From positions 1 to 11,053 of the forward strand of contig DIDB01000077.1 in assembly GCA_002417905.1 (NCBI GenBank): 11,053 nt of DNA, in the 5' to 3' direction. Position numbers and translations under genes: made by a program. A model generated the notes under the pieces. The model saw only the letters and a list, made by a program, of their open reading frames with translations. It was not told where the DNA came from and searched no databases. This document shows, one piece after another, positions 1 through 8,444 of this stretch. This DNA comes from Pseudomonadaceae bacterium UBA5811. GTDB taxonomy: Bacteria > Pseudomonadota > Gammaproteobacteria > Pseudomonadales > Pseudomonadaceae. Positions within the stretch are counted from its first letter, which is position 1. The number at the start of each line of letters is the position of its first letter.

Positions 1-2993
1 GCTCCATGGGGGATGACACGCCGGTGGCGGTGCTGTCCCGCCGGGTGCGTTCGCCTTACGACTATTTCCGCCAGCAGTTTGCCCAGGTGACCAACCCGCC
101 GATTGACCCGCTGCGCGAGTCCATCGTGATGTCACTGGAGACTTGCCTTGGGGCCGAGCAGAACGTCTTCGAGGAAACGGGCGAGCATGCCCGCCGGGCC
201 ATCCTGACCACGCCACTGATCTCTCCGGCCAAGTGGCATGCCATCATGGAGCTGGCGCAGCCGGGCTTCGGGCGTCAGCAGATCGACCTGAATTACGATG
301 AAAGCGGTAGTCTGGAAGATGCGGTGCGGGACATTACCCGCCAGGCAGAAGACGCCGTCCGGGCGGGCAGGGTGCTACTGGTCCTGAGTGACCGGGATAT
401 CGGCCGGGGCCGTCTGCCGGTTCATGCGGCGCTGGCGGTCGGGGCGGTGCATCACCACCTGGTGGAAAAAGGCTTGCGCTGCGACTGCAATATTCTGGTG
501 GAAACTGCCACAGCCCGCGATCCCCACCAGTTTGCCGTACTGATCGGCTTTGGCGCGACAGCCATCTATCCCTATCTGGCCTACGAGGTGCTGGGCGACC
601 TGATCCGGACCGGCGAGATCCTTGGCGACCTGTATGAGGTATTCAAGAATTACCGCAAGGGCATCTCCAAAGGTCTGATGAAAATCCTGTCCAAGATGGG
701 AATTTCTACCGTGGCTTCTTACCGCGGAGCCCAGCTGTTTGAAGCGGTGGGTCTGGCCGATGAAGTGACCGCACTCTGTTTCCGGGGTGTGGTCAGCCGC
801 ATTGGCGGTGCCCGTTTCGCTGATCTGGAAAGTGCCCAGAAACAGCTGGCAGCAGAAGCCTGGAGCCTGCGCAAACCGATCCAGCAGGGTGGTCTGCTCA
901 AGTTCATCTATGGCGGCGAGTATCACGCCTATAACCCGGATGTGGTGGCGGCCCTGCAGGCAGCTGTCCAGCAGGGTGATTATGCAAAGTTCCGGGAGTA
1001 TTCCGCGCTGGTGGATAACCGGCCGGTCGCCACACTGCGTGACCTGCTGCGCCTGAAAGAGGCCAGCCAGCCGCTGCCGCTGGAGCAGGTTGAGCCGGTT
1101 GAGTCGATCCTGCGCCGCTTTGACTCGGCCGGTATTTCGCTGGGTGCCCTGTCACCGGAGGCCCATGAGGCCATTGCCGAGGCGATGAACCGGCTGGGTG
1201 CCCGCTCCAACTCCGGGGAGGGCGGGGAAGACCCGGCCCGCTACGGCACCATCCGCAGCTCGAAAATCAAGCAGGTGGCTACCGGCCGTTTCGGGGTAAC
1301 GCCGGAATATCTGGTTAATGCCGAGGTGCTGCAGATCAAGGTGGCCCAGGGTGCCAAGCCCGGTGAAGGCGGCCAGCTGCCCGGCGGCAAGGTCAACCCG
1401 CTGATTGCCCGGCTGCGTTATGCCGTGCCCGGCGTAACCCTGATTTCGCCGCCGCCGCACCATGACATCTATTCGATCGAGGATCTGGCCCAGCTGATTT
1501 TTGACCTCAAGCAGGTCAACCCGGATGCTCTGGTATCGGTCAAGCTGGTAGCCGAGCCGGGCGTGGGTACCATCGCCGCCGGGGTGGCCAAGGCCTATGC
1601 CGACCTGATCACCATTTCCGGCTATGACGGTGGTACGGGCGCTTCGCCGCTGTCTTCCATCCGTTACGCCGGTTCGCCCTGGGAGCTGGGCCTGGCCGAG
1701 GCCCACCAGACCCTGCGTGGCAATGACCTGCGCGGCAATGTGCGGGTCCAGACGGATGGTGGCCTGAAAACCGGGCTGGATGTGATCAAGGCGGCCATCC
1801 TTGGTGCCGAGAGCTTTGGCTTTGGTACTGCGCCGATGATTGCCCTGGGCTGCAAATACCTGCGGATCTGCCACCTGAACAACTGTGCGACCGGGGTGGC
1901 CACCCAGAATGACCGGCTCCGCAAGGAGCACTTTATCGGCACGGTGGACATGGTGATGAACTTCTTCACCTTCCTGGCCGAGGAAACCCGAGAATGGCTG
2001 GCCCGGCTGGGCGTCCCTTCGCTGGAGGCCCTGATCGGCCGTACTGACCTGCTGGAAATCCTGCCTGGCGAGACCAGCCAGCAGGCTGCGCTGGACCTGT
2101 CACCGCTGCTGGCCAACACCCGTATCACTGGCAAGCCGCAATTCTGTACCGCCGAGCGCAACCCGCCGTTTGACCAGGGGCTGCTGGCCGAAAAAATGGT
2201 TGAGCTGTCGCGGAACGCGATTACCAGCCGCAGTGGTGGCAGTTTCGAGCTGGATATCTGCAACTGTGACCGTTCGGTGGGGGCCCGGGTTTCCGGTGAA
2301 ATTGCCCGGCTGCATGGCAATCACGGCATGGACGATGCGCCGGTCTCCTTCCGCTTCCGGGGGACGGCTGGCCAGAGCTTTGGCGTGTGGAACGCGGGTG
2401 GCCTGAACCTTTATCTGGAGGGGGATGCCAACGACTATGTCGGCAAGGGCATGGCCGGCGGCAAGCTGGTAGTGACTCCGCCCAAGGGTTCGCTGCTGGA
2501 TACCCGGGAATCGGCCATTGTCGGCAATACCTGCCTGTATGGCGCCACGGGCGGCAAGCTGTTTGCTGCCGGTACGGCTGGTGAGCGGTTTGCCGTGCGT
2601 AACTCGGGTGCCCACGCCGTGGTGGAGGGTACCGGAGACCATTGCTGTGAATACATGACCGGTGGCTTTGTCTGTGTGCTGGGCCGGACCGGTTATAACT
2701 TTGCTTCCGGAATGACCGGCGGGTTTGCCTATGTGCTGGACCTGGACAACAGCTTTGTGGACCGCCTGAACAACGAGCTGGTGAATATCCACCGGATCAC
2801 CTGCGAGTCCATGGAGGCCCACCGCCATCACCTGCATGAGGTGCTGGAGGAGTACGTGGCCGAAACCGGCAGCGCCTGGGGTGCCGGCATTCTGGACAAT
2901 CTGGATGACTACCTGCGGCGGTTCTGGCTGGTCAAGCCCAAGGCAGCCAACCTGTCCTCGCTGCTGACCAGCACCCGGGCAAATCCGCAGTAA
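1..2993 (+). CDS. gltB: Glutamate synthase (NADPH) large subunit, C-terminal ~996 residues (5' end outside window)
   Basis: This subunit transfers the amide nitrogen of glutamine, as ammonia, to 2-oxoglutarate on an FMN/iron-sulfur centre, giving glutamate. The reading frame is open to the left edge (frame begins at base 3), and the methionine at base 6 lies inside the central domain, so it is not the start. Family members have about 1480-1500 residues; the missing ~490 would hold the class II glutaminase domain with its N-terminal catalytic Cys. Counting from that Met, residues 1-290 are the central domain and about 340-720 the FMN-binding synthase barrel ([10 protein letters not shown] at 453-462, [10 protein letters not shown] at 485-494, [10 protein letters not shown] at 539-548). 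The three cysteines of the [3Fe-4S] cluster are C616, C622 and C627 (C-x5-C-x4-C). The tail from about 740 is the glycine-rich beta-helix domain. gltD, its partner subunit, lies 99 bases downstream. No frameshift or missing key residue is seen. Confidence 0.97.
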   Translation, partial: SMGDDTPVAVLSRRVRSPYDYFRQQFAQVTNPPIDPLRESIVMSLETCLGAEQNVFEETGEHARRAILTTPLISPAKWHAIMELAQPGFGRQQIDLNYDESGSLEDAVRDITRQAEDAVRAGRVLLVLSDRDIGRGRLPVHAALAVGAVHHHLVEKGLRCDCNILVETATARDPHQFAVLIGFGATAIYPYLAYEVLGDLIRTGEILGDLYEVFKNYRKGISKGLMKILSKMGISTVASYRGAQLFEAVGLADEVTALCFRGVVSRIGGARFADLESAQKQLAAEAWSLRKPIQQGGLLKFIYGGEYHAYNPDVVAALQAAVQQGDYAKFREYSALVDNRPVATLRDLLRLKEASQPLPLEQVEPVESILRRFDSAGISLGALSPEAHEAIAEAMNRLGARSNSGEGGEDPARYGTIRSSKIKQVATGRFGVTPEYLVNAEVLQIKVAQGAKPGEGGQLPGGKVNPLIARLRYAVPGVTLISPPPHHDIYSIEDLAQLIFDLKQVNPDALVSVKLVAEPGVGTIAAGVAKAYADLITISGYDGGTGASPLSSIRYAGSPWELGLAEAHQTLRGNDLRGNVRVQTDGGLKTGLDVIKAAILGAESFGFGTAPMIALGCKYLRICHLNNCATGVATQNDRLRKEHFIGTVDMVMNFFTFLAEETREWLARLGVPSLEALIGRTDLLEILPGETSQQAALDLSPLLANTRITGKPQFCTAERNPPFDQGLLAEKMVELSRNAITSRSGGSFELDICNCDRSVGARVSGEIARLHGNHGMDDAPVSFRFRGTAGQSFGVWNAGGLNLYLEGDANDYVGKGMAGGKLVVTPPKGSLLDTRESAIVGNTCLYGATGGKLFAAGTAGERFAVRNSGAHAVVEGTGDHCCEYMTGGFVCVLGRTGYNFASGMTGGFAYVLDLDNSFVDRLNNELVNIHRITCESMEAHRHHLHEVLEEYVAETGSAWGAGILDNLDDYLRRFWLVKPKAANLSSLLTSTRANPQ

Positions 2994-3004
2994 GGGCTGG
3001 CGCA

Positions 3005-3030
3005 CGGCTTCCGGACGGTTCCGGGAGCCG
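3005..3030 (+). other. Stem-loop in the gltB-gltD intergenic gap
   Basis: Bases 3005-3014 (CGGCTTCCGG) pair with 3021-3030 (CCGGGAGCCG) over 10 bp with one G-U pair, closing a 6-base loop (ACGGTT). It starts 12 bases after the gltB stop. No T-run follows the stem, so it does not look like an intrinsic terminator. An mRNA-stabilising, processing or partial-attenuation element between the two GOGAT subunit genes is a reasonable inference. The base pairing is seen directly; the role is not. Confidence 0.5.
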
Positions 3031-3041
3031 GTTCACCGTGA

Positions 3042-4511
<1,470 letters not shown>

Positions 4512-4538
4512 CCCTCTCCCAGGCTTCTGTACGCCGGT

Positions 4539-4565
4539 AAAGGCACGGCAGGGTCCGTGCCTTTT
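4539..4565 (+). terminator. Rho-independent terminator after gltD
   Basis: AAAGGCACGG (4539-4548) and CCGTGCCTTT (4555-4564) form a perfect 10-bp stem with a 6-base loop (CAGGGT), running into TTTT at 4562-4565. It lies 27 bases after the gltD stop and 50 bases before hemE. The A-run on the left arm would give a short T-run on the other strand too, so it may act both ways. It implies that hemE has its own promoter or depends on read-through. Confidence 0.82.
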
Positions 4566-4614
4566 GCATTCTGTCTTGTCACAATGCCCCGAATGACCTT
4601 GCCGGATTTCTGCC

Positions 4615-5685
4615 ATGACTGTCCTGAAAAATGACCGCTTTCTCCGAGCCCTGCTGAAACAGCCCGTGGATGTCACCCCGGTCTGGATGATGCGCCAGGC
4701 TGGCCGTTATCTGCCGGAGTACCGGGCCACCCGGGCCAGGGCCGGTGATTTCATGCAGCTGTGCAAAAGTCCGGAGCTGGCCTGCGAAGTGACCCTGCAG
4801 CCGCTGGAGCGCTATCCGCTGGACGCGGCCATCCTGTTTTCCGACATCCTGACCATTCCGGATGCCATGGGCCTTGGCCTGTATTTTGAACCGGGCGAGG
4901 GGCCGCGTTTCCGCAAGCCGGTCCGCAGCCGGGCTGACATTGATGCCCTGCCAGTACCGGATCCGGAGGCGGATCTGGGTTATGTGATGGCCGCGGTGCG
5001 CACCATCCGCCGCGAGCTGAATGGCCGGGTGCCACTGATCGGCTTTTCTGGCAGTCCATGGACGCTGGCTACCTATATGCTGGAAGGCGGCTCATCCCGG
5101 GATTTTCGCCGCTCCAAGGTCATGCTCTACGAGCAGCCCGAAGCCCTGCATGCCCTGCTGGATAAACTGGCCCGGGCAGTAACAGCCTATCTGAATGCCC
5201 AGATCCGGGCCGGTGCCCAGGCCGTGCAGATTTTTGATACCTGGGGCGGCAGCCTGTCTGATGTGGCTTACCAGGCATTTTCGCTGGCTTATATGCGCCA
5301 GATCGTGGCCGGACTGATTGCCGGGCCGGAAGGGCATCCGGTGCCGGTCATCCTGTTTACCAAAAATGGTGGCCAGTGGCTGGAGGTCATGGCAGACAGC
5401 GGAGCCAGCGCACTGGGTCTGGACTGGACCTGCGATATCGGCCAGGCCCGGACCCGGGTGGGCGACCGGGTGGCCCTGCAGGGCAATATGGATCCGACGG
5501 TTCTTTATGCCAGCCCGGCGGTGATCCGTGCCGAGGTGGCACGGATCCTGGCCAGTTATGGCCCGGGCTCAGGCCATGTGTTCAATCTGGGGCATGGTAT
5601 TACTCCCGAGGTGGACCCGGCCCATGCCGGCGCATTTATCGATGCGGTGCATGAGCTGTCTGCACCGTATCACGCCAGCCGCTGA
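4615..5685 (+). CDS. hemE: Uroporphyrinogen decarboxylase
   Basis: A cytosolic enzyme of haem synthesis that removes the four acetate carboxyls of uroporphyrinogen III, giving coproporphyrinogen III; it needs no cofactor. The 356 residues match the usual bacterial length. The first family signature is [10 protein letters not shown] at 22-31, with the substrate-contacting R27 and R31. The catalytic aspartate is D77 (FSDIL), the conserved tyrosine Y154 in the second signature ([13 protein letters not shown], 143-155), and the conserved histidine H327 (NLGHGI). The ATG is chosen because the N-terminus starts at the family's normal position; the ribosome site is weak (GGA at 4604-4606). It is separated from gltD by the terminator, and I could not identify a convincing promoter in the 49 bases between. 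Its stop codon is one base from that of the convergent trxC. Confidence 0.98.
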   Translation: MTVLKNDRFLRALLKQPVDVTPVWMMRQAGRYLPEYRATRARAGDFMQLCKSPELACEVTLQPLERYPLDAAILFSDILTIPDAMGLGLYFEPGEGPRFRKPVRSRADIDALPVPDPEADLGYVMAAVRTIRRELNGRVPLIGFSGSPWTLATYMLEGGSSRDFRRSKVMLYEQPEALHALLDKLARAVTAYLNAQIRAGAQAVQIFDTWGGSLSDVAYQAFSLAYMRQIVAGLIAGPEGHPVPVILFTKNGGQWLEVMADSGASALGLDWTCDIGQARTRVGDRVALQGNMDPTVLYASPAVIRAEVARILASYGPGSGHVFNLGHGITPEVDPAHAGAFIDAVHELSAPYHASR

Positions 5686-5686
5686 T

Positions 5687-6118
5687 TCAGAGCTGGGGCT
5701 CCAGCCAGTCCAGCAGCTGTGGCAGCGGCAGGGCACCACTCATCCGGGCCTTTTCCGCTCCCTGCCGGAACAGGATCAGGCTGGGAATGGAGCGGATGCC
5801 CAGCCGGGCCGAGAGTTGCGGGCTGGCCTCACTGTCCAGTTTGGCCAGCCGGCAGCGGCCCTGCAGCCGGGCTGCAGCCTGTTCAAAGACCGGTGCAAAG
5901 CTGCGACAGGGCCCGCACCACGCGGCCCAGACATCCACCAGCAGGGGCAGGTCACCCTGGATCTGCCGTTCAAAGCTTGCCTCGTTCAGGGCAAAGGGAT
6001 GGGCAGGCAGCAGCGGCTGTTTGCAGCGCCCGCACTGCGGGCTGTCCTGCCGGCGTCCGGCCGGGACCCGGTTCAGGGCGTTGCAGTGCGGGCAGGGAAT
6101 GGTCAGGGTTGTGCTCAT
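5687..6118 (-). CDS. trxC: Thioredoxin 2 (zinc-binding thioredoxin)
   Basis: A cytosolic disulfide reductase of 143 residues, about the size of E. coli Trx2. An N-terminal zinc ribbon of two CxxC pairs (C9/C12 and C29/C32) precedes a thioredoxin fold with the active site WCGPC at 67-71 and the conserved cis-proline P112 (SIPS). No signal peptide is visible. The ATG is preceded on its own strand by GGAAG (bases 6125-6129) with 6-base spacing. It lies 62 bases downstream of the permease gene on the same strand, so co-transcription is possible but not shown. In E. coli trxC is induced by OxyR; I saw no recognisable OxyR site here. It converges on hemE with a single base between the stops, leaving no room for a separate terminator. 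Confidence 0.95.
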   Translation of the reverse strand: MSTTLTIPCPHCNALNRVPAGRRQDSPQCGRCKQPLLPAHPFALNEASFERQIQGDLPLLVDVWAAWCGPCRSFAPVFEQAAARLQGRCRLAKLDSEASPQLSARLGIRSIPSLILFRQGAEKARMSGALPLPQLLDWLEPQL

Positions 6119-6180
6119 GACAGGCTTCCACAGGTAATTGCTGCAAACGTGGGGGCCATTCTGCCGATTGCAAGGGTTGC
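6119..6180. other. Short gap between the permease gene and trxC
   Basis: These 62 bases hold the trxC ribosome site (6125-6129). I found no clear promoter or terminator hairpin, so read-through from the permease gene into trxC remains possible. Confidence 0.4.
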
Positions 6181-7959
6181 TCAGGCCGGCTGCAGGGGCC
6201 AGAACCAGGGAATGACCAGCAGGGCCACCGGGACCATCAGCAGGTTCAGGGGAATGCCGATGCGCAGGAAGTCGCTGAACCGGTAGCCTCCCGCGTTGTA
6301 TACGAACGTGTTGGTCTGGTAGCCGATGGGGGTGGCAAAGCTCATGCTGGCCGCAAACATTACCGCGACCACAAAGGGCCTTGGATCGGCGCCGAGGCTC
6401 TGGGCAATGCCGATGGCGACGGGCGTAACCAGCACGGCCACTGCATTGTTGGACAGCATTTCGGTCAGCAGGGTAGTCAGCAGATAGACAAAACCCAGCA
6501 GCACCAGCGGTGCTGCGGCGGGCAGCAGCGCCATCACCTGGTTGACCAGCAGTTGCACCAGCCCCACCTTGTCCATGGCCATACTGATGGCCAGCATGCC
6601 GAAAATCAGGCTGAGTACCCGCCAGTCGATGGCCTTGTAGGCATCCTCGACTTCCAGGCAGCGGGTGGCCAGCACCAGGGCACCGGCCATCATGGCCAGC
6701 CCTTCGATGGGCATGATCCGGAATGCGGAGAGCAGGATGACTGCCAGGGTGGCCAGAATGGCAATAGGGGCTTTTTCCCGGCGGTAACTGCGCTGTTGCA
6801 CGGTATTCAGGCTGATCAGATCGCCGTTGTCCGCAAAGCGGCGGATCTGCGCCGGAGTGCCCTCCACCAGCAGGACGTCACCGAACTGCAGCTGGAAGTC
6901 ATCCAGATTGTCCCGGATATTCTCGGCCTGGCGGTGAATGGCCAGCACCGCGATGCCATAGCGGGCGGTGAGGTCCAGATCGCGCATTGGCCGGTGGCTG
7001 TAGCGGGAATTCCGGCCGACAATGGCCTCGGCCAGTACGGCATCCCGGTTGCCCAGCGGTTCAAAGTCCCGTCCGGGATGCACGGCCAGCCCGCCATTGC
7101 CGCGCAGCGCCAGCACCTTTTCGGCCGGGCCGTGCAGAACCAGCCGGTCGCCACCCTGCAACGGCAGGTCTGGCCGGGGTGTCAGCTCCTGCTCTTCCCG
7201 CAGGATTTTCAGCACCTGGACACCTGCCAGTCCGGCTTCGCCCAGGGGCTGCCCGGCCATCGGTGAATCCAGCGGAACCAGCAGTTCGCTGATAAACAGG
7301 CGGGACAGGCCGGGATGCAGCTGGCGGGACAGGGTTTCCCGTTCGGGCAGCAGCGACTGGCTGAACAGCAGCAGATAGGCAAGGCCTGTCACGCAGAACA
7401 CCAGCGCCGCCGGAGTAATTTCGAACATGCTGAAGGCTGGCAGCCCGGCATCCCGGGCAACGCCATCCACCAGGATATTGGTTGAAGTCCCGATCATGCT
7501 GAGGGTGCCACCAAGGATGGTGGCAAAGGACAGCGGAATCAGGAAGCGTGACGGGCTGTGCCCGGCCCGCCGGGCCAGGGCAATGGCCACGGGGGTCAGG
7601 ATGGCCACCACCGGGGTATTGTTCAGGAATGCGGAAATGGTCAGGGCGGTCAGCATCAGGCCAGCGAGAATATGCCGGGGATTGTCGCCCAGCCGCTGGC
7701 CCAGCCAGTTGCCCAGTACATCAATGCAGCCGGTCCGCTCCAGGGCGGCGGACAGGACAAACATGCAGGCGATGGTTACCGGTGCCGGGTTGCTCAGCAC
7801 ACCCAGCACCTCCCTGGCTTCCAGCAGCTGGCTGCCCAGCAGGATGGCCACGGCGATACCGGCCACCGTATCGGGTGTCCAGCGTTCGCGGACAAAGGCA
7901 TACAGCACCCAGAGCAGCAGGGCAGCGACGAACCAGACTGGCAGGTTATCAGGCAGCAT
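6181..7959 (-). CDS. SLC13/DASS-type anion permease with two TrkA-C (RCK_C) domains
   Basis: An inner-membrane protein of 592 residues, the usual size for this subfamily. Residues 1-205 form an N-terminal set of membrane helices, about 216-285 and 303-383 are two soluble TrkA-C domains (each with a 'GD.L...G' strand pattern), and 395-590 form a second helix set. The two membrane halves carry matching family motifs: NNTP (113-116) with GTSTN (157-161), and SNN (503-505) with QTN (548-550). In related transporters such paired motifs line the sodium and anion site. Members of this branch are often annotated as sulfate, citrate or di/tricarboxylate transporters; the substrate cannot be read from sequence. 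The TrkA-C domains suggest control by a small ligand, which is inference. The ATG has a modest GGAA site 5 bases upstream on its strand. It is divergent from the small gene at 8115 and followed by trxC. Confidence 0.9.
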   Translation of the reverse strand: MLPDNLPVWFVAALLLWVLYAFVRERWTPDTVAGIAVAILLGSQLLEAREVLGVLSNPAPVTIACMFVLSAALERTGCIDVLGNWLGQRLGDNPRHILAGLMLTALTISAFLNNTPVVAILTPVAIALARRAGHSPSRFLIPLSFATILGGTLSMIGTSTNILVDGVARDAGLPAFSMFEITPAALVFCVTGLAYLLLFSQSLLPERETLSRQLHPGLSRLFISELLVPLDSPMAGQPLGEAGLAGVQVLKILREEQELTPRPDLPLQGGDRLVLHGPAEKVLALRGNGGLAVHPGRDFEPLGNRDAVLAEAIVGRNSRYSHRPMRDLDLTARYGIAVLAIHRQAENIRDNLDDFQLQFGDVLLVEGTPAQIRRFADNGDLISLNTVQQRSYRREKAPIAILATLAVILLSAFRIMPIEGLAMMAGALVLATRCLEVEDAYKAIDWRVLSLIFGMLAISMAMDKVGLVQLLVNQVMALLPAAAPLVLLGFVYLLTTLLTEMLSNNAVAVLVTPVAIGIAQSLGADPRPFVVAVMFAASMSFATPIGYQTNTFVYNAGGYRFSDFLRIGIPLNLLMVPVALLVIPWFWPLQPA

Positions 7960-7993
7960 GGAGATTCCGGGGGCAGGGAGGGGCAGCAGGTCG

Positions 7994-8009
7994 CCGGACA
8001 GGTGTCCGG
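7994..8009. promoter_or_regulatory. Inverted repeat, possible operator, upstream of the permease gene
   Basis: CCGGACA-GG-TGTCCGG is a perfect 7-bp dyad with a 2-base centre, 34 bases before the permease start. The half-site GCCGGAC recurs at 8036-8042, next to the palindrome GGACGTCC (8039-8046). The short centre fits a protein-binding dyad better than a hairpin. Chance is possible in GC-rich DNA, and no regulator is encoded nearby. Confidence 0.35.
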
Positions 8010-8049
8010 GGCGGCCAACAATAGAAAGCTGGCCCGCCGGACGTCCAAG

Positions 8050-8084
8050 AATATTTTATAAGCGATTTATGCGGTTTTTATCTA
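8050..8084. promoter_or_regulatory. AT-rich patch, probable divergent promoter region
   Basis: This is the most AT-rich stretch of the window and lies between two divergent genes. On the - strand, TAAAAT (8053-8058) matches five of six bases of a sigma-70 -10 box, in position to serve the permease, but I see no good -35. On the + strand, TTATAA (8056-8061) and TATCTA (8079-8084) have 17-base spacing but only fair matches, and could serve the gene at 8115. Which pair is used cannot be decided by eye. Confidence 0.4.
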
Positions 8085-8114
8085 ACAGCAGCCTTTCGGG
8101 GAGGGCAGGAAAAT

Positions 8115-8438
8115 ATGGCCAGTCTGGAGCAGGAACTGGAACAGCGGATTGCCCGGGCGGTGTCTGCCTGGCAGCAGCAGGTCACGAAACCGGGTGTGCC
8201 CCTGCCGGTTGATGAGGGTTGGCTGCAAACTCCGGAAGCCCTGCGCATGGGCTTCCGGGTGCTGAAAAATGCCGGAATTGCACCGCTGGAGGTGGCGCTG
8301 TTTAACGAGCGGGCCAGCTTGCGCCAGTTACTGGCGCAGGCTACCGATCCACCGCACCGGCAAGCCCTGCAGGAGCGGCTGGGCCGGCTGGAGCAGGCGC
8401 TGGCCCTGCGTCTGGAGGCCCTGCGCCGTCTGGAATAG
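8115..8438 (+). CDS. Hypothetical protein, 107 residues, helical with C-terminal coiled coil
   Basis: I do not recognise this family. The protein is small, lacks cysteines, signal peptide and membrane segments, and is rich in Leu, Ala, Gln, Glu and Arg. Residues 1-24 look like an amphipathic helix, 25-40 a proline-containing linker (PGVPLPVDEGW), 41-65 a short hydrophobic core (MGFRVLKNAGIAPLEVALF), and 66-107 a likely coiled coil with regularly spaced leucines. Evidence that it is real: a good ribosome site (AGGA at 8107-8110, four bases before ATG), the AT-rich patch just upstream, codon use like its neighbours, and a close fit between two flanking genes (155 bases and 6 bases). No function can be assigned; a cytosolic protein that binds itself or a partner through the coiled coil is the most the sequence allows. 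Confidence 0.75.
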   Translation: MASLEQELEQRIARAVSAWQQQVTKPGVPLPVDEGWLQTPEALRMGFRVLKNAGIAPLEVALFNERASLRQLLAQATDPPHRQALQERLGRLEQALALRLEALRRLE

Positions 8439-8444
8439 CCCGGC

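Noticed and set aside
6..8. ATG at base 6 as the true start of gltB
   Set aside because: It sits in the middle of the conserved central domain, and the frame continues open to the window edge.
1152..3005. Long antisense open frames (259, 218 and 301 codons) within gltB
   Set aside because: They are shadows of the strongly conserved gltB coding strand, with no ribosome site or domain evidence that I could see.
4584..4634. A 16-codon ATG frame overlapping the hemE start, as a possible upstream regulatory ORF
   Set aside because: It has no ribosome site, and such short frames arise often by chance; nothing in the peptide suggests a leader.
8115..8438. Identification of the small protein as PriC or Syd
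   Set aside because: Its C-terminal coiled coil loosely recalls PriC and its N-terminal 30 residues loosely recall Syd, but it is too short for either and lacks their distinctive segments.
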